Origin: Telmatactis stephensoni
Taxonomy: Eukaryota > Cnidaria > Anthozoa > Actiniaria > Isophelliidae
Assembly (NCBI GenBank): GCA_029948255.1
Contig: JALIZF010001875.1
Coordinates: forward strand, 855,001 to 919,000
DNA: 64,000 nt
Direction: 5' to 3'
Below are positions 59,101 through 64,000 of this stretch, in pieces. The notes beneath the pieces were generated by a model. The model made no database searches. It was not told the origin of the DNA and saw only the letters and a program-made list of their open reading frames with translations. The first letter of the stretch is position 1; each line of letters starts with the position of its first letter. The position numbers and the translations under genes are program-made.

Positions 59101-60052
59101 TCACCAGCTCCATGATTCTTCGACTTGACATTGAAGCTTCATCCCAGATGAGGCAATCCAAGTGGCTGATCCTTTCCTGTACTAAGTTATCACTCGTACT
59201 CCTGGCAACTACCTTCTTCCATGGTAAGTCAGCTGTTCTGAGGCCGTAAAATGAGTGTGTTGTGGCAATGGAGGTGCGAAGTCCTTCGTAAACGGTCGCG
59301 GCGATACCACTGGAGCAGACTATCTTTACATTTTTTCCTTGTGATTTCAGACGTTTATGAATTTCCTTAACTAGAAATGTTTTCCCCGTTCCGGCCTGGC
59401 CAGTTATTAAGGCATTGTGTCCACTTTGAACCGCTAAAAGTATATCTTTTTGCTCAGATGTTAAACTACCAGCACTCGGGTTACTGAAAAGATTAGTAAA
59501 AATGTTCAAAATAAATCAAAGTTCTCGTCAATTTACTAGTAACAGTGTCGACAAAGGATTTCTTAAAATGCTTGCCGTAAAATCTATTCTAATATATCTT
59601 ACCTTGCCATACATCGCAATATACTTACAGAGCATTAAATACTGTAGTATTCTTCGCGGGATTTTCTTTACCCCGCTGGAGATCAACGCGATTGGTCAGT
59701 GAAAACAATAGCTGTCAGACAAATCTACCTTGGGGGGATACGGTTGAGCGCCAGTTGAACTCCTCTGTACCTCCCGGCTGGTGTCATATTTTGTACTCGG
59801 TTCCAGGGATGGCCGCGCTTTTAACGGCTTTCCTGTCCACATTTTCGACTGGTACGAATAAAATGGCTGCGCTAGCGGTGGTTTCGCCGGAGAACGAGCG
59901 GGCTGGTGACTGAAGGAGGGCACCGATTTTGGTTTGATGGCCAGGAATACATTGAAAAACTCTTCCTTCGACATGTGTTGGGGTTCGAATTGAGATCGAG
60001 TTTCGATTTCATTGAAAAAATCGTCGTGAATTGGAGCCGTTCGGAGGTCCAT
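53526..60052 (-). CDS. Pif1-like SF1 helicase of the 16-kb element, SAP-like C-terminus
   Basis: Inferred minus-strand exons are 60052-59729 (shared leader, ATG), 59651-59629 (23 nt), 59483-57092 and 53915-53526. They total 3129 nt, 1042 residues, in frame. The helicase domain has Walker A ITGQAGTGKTFLV (about residue 142), Walker B LIWDEASM, motif III VGEFVQLPPV, motif V GITCHKSQGLTL and motif VI YVALTRVRSSTHLQI, all in Pif1 order. After about residue 540 comes a region with ALAKVRYVGAWAVAKVL and RGLLHVEDSIYEFFLDLEQM, loosely like the C-terminal module of P/THAP9-type transposases. The last exon has a SAP-like helix pair (YSKAQLQRMCNAYGVVFNS) and may bind DNA. No stop or frameshift breaks it. 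It may unwind element ends or assist replication. Confidence 0.8.
53979..54157. repeat. Hairpin MITE between last helicase exons
   Basis: AGTGCAGATTTCATATGAGT pairs with ACTCACACGAAATCTGCACT, and GGTAGGACACGGCATGGAAC with GTTCCATGCCGTAACCGTGCC. It lies in the 3.2-kb helicase intron (53916-57091). Confidence 0.7.
54433..54622. repeat. Inverted-repeat element in helicase intron
   Basis: GAGATTGCTTTTAAACTGAC pairs with GTCAATTTAAGAGCAATCT. Inner ACAAAGAAATGTAT pairs with ATACATTTCTTTAT, and GTGCATATATACATGCAC is a central palindrome. Confidence 0.65.
54827..55083. mobile_element. PIF/Harbinger-type MITE, TTA duplication
   Basis: TTA lies at 54824-54826 and 55084-55086; ends GGGACTTGTCAGAAATTAGC / GCTAATTTCTGACAAGTCCC, with G-rich and C-rich inner arms. 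Confidence 0.82.
55650..56150 (+). mobile_element. LINE 3' end with (ATT)n tail
   Basis: The frame reads ATAFNKLPKDLMNCTSTNQF then KRQCKTFLTNSAKRRL and a stop near 55844, the usual C-terminus of L2/CR1-type LINE ORF2. A 3' UTR follows with AATTCCAAAATTGGAAAGCT and ends in (ATT)n at 56127-56150. Confidence 0.65.
56405..56582. repeat. Inverted pair of the ACAGGTAGCCCAAG motif
   Basis: ACAGGTAGCCCAAGTTCACT at 56405 and AGTGAACTTCGGCTTATAAACCTGT near 56560-56582 form a hairpin-like element. The same motif marks the outer edges of the two inner inverted repeats (46737 and 60282). From 56583 to 57091 only AT-rich intron is seen. Confidence 0.55.
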
Positions 60053-60291
60053 GGAGGCCCTTCGTGTCCTACCTTCTCTCCTCCTTTTCTCTGGTGGGGG
60101 AAAGCTATCTTAAACTGAACGAAACTCGCTCACACTCAGCCAGGCGGTAATGCAGTACATCAAAAGGACACCATACAAGTTTCAAGGGATTTTATTGTGA
60201 TTCAAGGCAAGAAATGAAGATTTAATTAAGTCACATATATTCTATAGCAAACCAACACTGACAGTGAGCTTGGGCTACCTGTGGATATATA
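59668..60291 (-). repeat. Inner inverted repeat, right copy
   Basis: The reverse complement of 46727-47351, containing the same ATG exon (60052-59729) and GTAGAT donor, here serving the helicase gene. The next exon begins only 78 bp past the donor. Between 60292 and 61020 no gene is seen; the sequence is AT-rich spacer unlike the left side. Confidence 0.88.
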
Positions 60292-61019
60292 GATTCAAGT
60301 AAGCATATATTGAATGTGATTGCTTGTTGGTTACTTGTCCGGAATTTCGGAAATACATTGCAGACTTGGGAATGGAGTATTTACATTGATTTGTTATTTT
60401 GTTTCAGGTTGACATGAGTATCCAAGAATTGAAGCTGCTACTGAAAGTTCATTACAAGTTTGATTATTATTAGTGATATAAGCAGTAAGTTCTTTTAGTG
60501 TGATCACCATGAATCTATGAATTTACTAAGTACTGAAATGCTACAACTCTTGAATAATATAAATTTCCTGTTATATTGATCTGTTATATTGAACTGCAAA
60601 ATAGTTTGTTAAAAGTTTTGTATAACCTTATGAGCTTTCTTTTTATTCAGAATTTTGAAGTTTGTTTGTGTTGTAATGATTTGCTTTTCTATTTTTATAT
60701 TGAACTGAATGAAGTGTATTCATTAGAACTTCTTTGCTTGTTTCATTGGTTTCCCAGTACACTGTACATTTCCTCCTATGTTTGATACAAACATTTTTTC
60801 ATGTCTTACCAAGTATTTCAAACAAACCTTTTTCCTAAGAGAAATGTCATATTGAAATCACTGGGGCAAGCAAGTAAGGTCTATTATTTATTTCCTACTT
60901 AAGAACATTTCCTAATTTGATTTCGTTAGTCTGCTTGTATATTATTTTTGTGACATTTATGGAGAATATTCACTTTCATTAAAGATCCTAATTGTCAATA
61001 TTTACTGATTTAGTTTTTG

Positions 61020-61615
61020 ATCAAGACAGAACTTAAACTCTAACTACCAGAGTAAATTGATGACCTACTTTTGGAAAATGTATTTGAAGAGTAAAATTCA
61101 CTACTTGATAGGGTCAAAATTACTCTGGTACTGGAGTTAGATTCACTCTTGCAAGGGTGAATATAACTCTTGAGAATAGTCAATCTTACACTCACTTGAG
61201 AGTTAATTCAACCCCAATTGTAGTAAAAATATACTCCCAAATGAGTAAAATTAACTCTTTGGATTAGTTAGAATTACTCTGGTACTGGAGTTAGATTCAC
61301 GCTTGCAAGGGTGAATATAACTCTTGGGAATAGTCAATCTTACACTCACTGGAGAGTTAATTCAACCCCAATTGTAGTAAAAATATACTCCCAAATGAGT
61401 AAAATTAACTCTTTGGATTAGTTAAAATGACTCTTTTTCAAGAGTTAAGTAACTCTCATAGGAGTAATTACTACTCCTATATTAGAGTTATTTTTACTCC
61501 AAAATTGGAGTTAAACTTTGAGGAGTTAAAATAACTCAAAAAAAAGGAGTTATCTGGGACCTTTTTTTTTAACTCCATTTTTGGAGTAAATTTAACTCCC
61601 TAAAAATAACAGTGT
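61020..61615. repeat. Right terminal array of AACTCC-type oligomers
   Basis: Words such as AGAGTTAATTCAACCCCAAT and ATACTCCCAAATGAGTAAAA appear twice in a tandem duplication of about 145 bp (about 61130-61275 and 61276-61425). Dense GGAGTTAAAATAACTC words then lead to the terminus at 61615. Confidence 0.8.
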
Positions 61616-62510
61616 ACAATTCGGAATTAATAGGTACGAGTAATGTTTTGAAAGTTCTCAAAATAGGACGAGCCTAGCCTGCGTAGCTGGCGGTTTAAGG
61701 GGATAGGGGAGAGGAGAGGGGGACTGGGGAGAAGGGAGAGGGAGAGGGGGAGGGGAGGAGGAGAGGAGAAACCGCCTGCCCGAAGACTATGTGTTTTCGA
61801 GATGTTCCCGGCCGCTGGAGGACGGAGCATTCTGATTGGTCGAGAATCGATACATCTGATTCTGATTGGTCGAAAATTGATTCATCTTATTATTAACGGA
61901 CTACATGTTGACAGCAAGAAGACAGCAGCAAATCCCAGCCATGAGCAAAATTGCTACAAATATTAGAGAAATCGCATCTTCCTCATCAAAATACAAAGAA
62001 TATATACATGGTAACTTTTCCTTGGTGTCTTTTGCATTGGCTATGATGTTTATGGTCATTTTCAATGGATTTCCTTGATGGAGTCAGATAGCAGAGATCA
62101 AATTCCAACTTTACAAGCCGTTAAAACAAAATGAAATTTAATTCTAGATTTTTAGTGTTCAATTTATCCCCGAACTCAAATTGACAACATAAATATTTCA
62201 TTGATAAGTGTTTGATTTTACAATAGGGCAATTTTTTAAAGAAAATTCGTCTTCTTGATCTAAATAAAGCGTCTAAGGTGACCAAAGGTCACCTTATATG
62301 AAGTGTTATAACGGAAGAGGCGGATCTGAAAAATACTAGTCTTCGGGCAGGCGGTTTCTCCTCTCCCTTCTCCTTTCTTTCCCCCTCCCCTCCCCCTTAA
62401 ACCGCCAGCTACGCAGGCTAGGACGAGCCTTTAGGCGAGTCCTATTTGAGAGTTTTCAAAACATTACGAGTAACTATTAATTCTGAATTGTACGAGAAGA
62501 TCGTGCGATT
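61616..62510. mobile_element. Palindromic MITE split by the 16-kb element
   Basis: ACAATTCGGAATTAATAGGT...GTTTTGAAAGTTCTCAAAATAG at the left pairs with CTATTTGAGAGTTTTCAAAAC...CTATTAATTCTGAATTGT at the right. The outermost part of the left arm (AAATCGCACGATCTTGAG) is now at 45524-45541, on the far side of the 16-kb transposon. The matching AAGATCGTGCGATTT is at 62489-62506. Confidence 0.75.
61674..62422. mobile_element. TAGCCTGCGTAGC MITE nested in the palindromic MITE, 9-bp TSD
   Basis: Ends TAGCCTGCGTAGCTGGCGGT and ACCGCCAGCTACGCAGGCTA, flanked by GGACGAGCC on both sides (9 bp). G-rich (61695-61770) and C-rich (62360-62400) inner arms are complementary. The interior contains an AT-rich non-coding segment. 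Confidence 0.8.
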
Positions 62511-62662
62511 TTTTATTTATAATACACTATCGTTGCCATAGCGACTTAATAGGTACTCTACAGAGTACAATTAACGATATAATTGTACTCCTCTCGTCCA
62601 ATCAGAATCGAGTAATTTTGTATAGTGTATTATAAGCCCTTTAAGAGACAGTGAAATTTGTA

Positions 62663-62839
62663 TCATGCAGTGGTCTCCGCTGTTTCATTCGCATTTGCTT
62701 CTTCTTCTTTTGTTTGCTTTGCTTCAAAAATTTCCTTGATTGGTACATTCTTTGTTTCAGGTAACGTTAGACACAACAGACCAGCAATGAATGCAGTAAT
62801 GGCGAATATAGAATAGGGTAACAACACGTGGATACGAAC
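62663..62839 (-). CDS. SLC22-type transporter B, last exon
   Basis: On the minus strand the acceptor TTTTTGTAG is followed by VRIHVLLPYSIFAITAFIAG and LCLTLPETKNVPIKEIFEAK, with an acidic tail ending at TGA (62663-62665). This is TM12 and the LPETK motif of an SLC22 transporter, differing from gene A's last exon by one residue in the helix and a different tail. The remaining exons lie beyond 64000 on this strand; 62840-64000 is intron. The close match suggests a recent inverted duplication or gene conversion. Confidence 0.88.
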   Translation of the reverse strand, partial: VRIHVLLPYSIFAITAFIAGLLCLTLPETKNVPIKEIFEAKQTKEEEANANETAETTA

Positions 62840-63074
62840 CTACAAAAAGATAGACAAATTGATTTTTTGACACTAAAGCATATTCATCGCAAAATTAAAT
62901 AAAGGAGAAATTTGTGCAAAGTTAAAGGGGGACGACGATCAAAATGGGTTAAAATTGGAAATGGATTATTCCTAGTTGAGGTAACACAGTGATGACAATA
63001 AATTCATATTAAGAATTAGTTTCCAAAAAAAGTCTGCATTTTAAGCTCATTATCATCGAGAAATTTGGATTTAA

Positions 63075-63910
63075 GGTTGGTGCCTACTAATGGGAAGGTA
63101 ATTTTTTTGGCCAAAAACCACATGGGTATCAAAGAACCCATCATAGGGAGCTAGAATCCAAGGAAAAAATTAGGGGTCACCGTGCATATTAATGAGTTAC
63201 ACGCCATCAAATGTTGCAAAATCTGCCTATTCTAGAGGCCCAAAGAAAAAATCATAAATACCCCATATTTTGAAAAAATGTCAAACTTTTTTTACTAAAA
63301 CGTTTAGAACACAATTCTCTTACTTGTCAATGGCATACGAAATATGAAAAACCAGAACAACAATTTTTTTCAATGACTTTTTACTAGTTTTAGACCTGTT
63401 TTGGTTCATGACCGCCAAATGAAAAGTCCAATTTTTGCAATCAAGTTTCAATTTTAAATTCATAAAAGTATTTTAAAATAGTAGGTTAATCTCCACTTTA
63501 CAATTTACAGAAATAAAAAATAGGGGTATCCGTGCGATTTAGAAAGTTATTTGCCGATAAACGCGCGAAAACTACTCAGAATTCGCGAAAATGATCAAAA
63601 AATCCCTAGCCCTCCCCGGAAAGTAGAGCGAATTACAATGCATTGTGGGAAATTTTCAAGATGGCGGCGAAAACGGATCGTTTCTGGTAGAAATGATAGT
63701 CAAAACAGGCGTTGTAACTCAGGTTCTATTTATCAACTGTGAATTTCATTCAAACACAGGAGAGGCTAAATGGTTTTCCTTTAATTCTGTAAGTTTATTT
63801 TTTCAAAAAGTCGTAAAAAGGCCTTGCTTTTACGATTGCTTTACCGACAAAAATTCAGTGTTTTTGCATGCGCAGAAAGCAGTGCGCGCGGACAATAGTA
63901 GGCACCAACC
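63075..63910. mobile_element. TTAA-flanked non-autonomous element, copy 2
   Basis: TTAA at 63071-63074 and 63911-63914, with ends GGTTGGTGCCTACTA / TAGTAGGCACCAACC. It matches 23849-24685 with scattered substitutions and a 1-bp length difference. It sits in an intron of transporter B. Confidence 0.85.
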
Positions 63911-64000
63911 TTAAAAGCCAAGAGAACAATAGGTTTGAGTAAATGACGTCATTTGCATACAATTCAGATGCTAATATACTTGATAATTTTGATCTCTCTC

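Larger units (their letters stand above)
45544..61615. mobile_element. 16-kb P-like DNA transposon carrying transposase and Pif1-like helicase
   Basis: The outer ends CACTGTTATTTTTAGGGAGT (45544) and ACTCCCTAAAAATAACAGTG (ending 61615) are exact inverted repeats. Inside them lie arrays of AACTCC/GGAGTT words, then unique spacers, then a ~620-bp near-identical inverted repeat (about 46727-47351 and 59668-60291). Two convergent genes start in that inner repeat: a P-superfamily-like transposase (plus) and a Pif1-like helicase (minus). The flanks read GAGTA / TACAATTCGG; a TA (or GTAC, if the end is placed one base later) is duplicated. The insertion split one arm of a palindromic MITE, whose other arm survives at 62430-62510 and shows the pre-insertion order. 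Confidence 0.82.

Overview
This is intron-rich, transposon-packed animal DNA. It has GT-AG introns, AT-rich intergenic sequence, long (ATT)n runs, BEL/Pao, Penelope, R4-like and L2/CR1-like retroelements and many hairpin MITEs. The mix resembles a cnidarian genome, probably an anthozoan, but no marker gene proves that. No rRNA, tRNA or CRISPR was recognised.

Layout. (1) 1-36350: the 3' part of a plus-strand SLC22-type transporter gene. Exons lie at 159-357, 1992-2201, 3989-4123, 33138-33246, 33576-33648 and 36162-36350. The 29-kb intron between the third and fourth holds three ~1.5-kb tandem repeats (6244-10052) and a 22.6-kb block bounded by two copies of a 255-bp MITE. In that block a 19-kb BEL/Pao retrotransposon (11358-30358; 337-bp LTRs; 5-bp target duplication) sits inside a 9-bp minisatellite. 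The BEL itself carries five younger insertions: a short retroposon, a 563-bp MITE, a 1.3-kb LTR element with identical LTRs, a 937-bp hAT-type element, and an 8.5-kb element with CACAGTG ends that carries two indistinguishable foldback elements. (2) 36351-45543: LINE debris, including R4/Dong-like pieces lying between (ATT)n arrays. (3) 45544-61615: a 16-kb DNA transposon. (4) 61616-64000: the MITE it landed in, then the last exon of a second SLC22 gene on the minus strand (62663-62839). That exon is nearly identical to the last exon of the first gene, so the two genes are tail to tail.

The main item is the 16-kb element. Its ends are matching terminal inverted repeats made of AACTCC-type oligomers. 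Inside them lies a ~620-bp inverted repeat that contains one 324-nt coding exon in both copies. From the left copy, ten exons join in frame (2865 nt) into a P-superfamily-like transposase. From the right copy, four exons join in frame (3129 nt) into a Pif1-like helicase with a SAP-like last exon. The two convergent genes therefore appear to share the same first exon and promoter. I know of no described P-type element with a helicase partner or a shared inverted leader exon; that is a statement of my knowledge, not a search result. In this copy a Penelope-like element, flanked by a 12-bp target duplication, has broken the transposase, while the helicase frame is open.

All exon joins are inferred from splice signals, phase and family resemblance. 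Superfamily calls for non-coding elements rest on termini and target-site duplications only.
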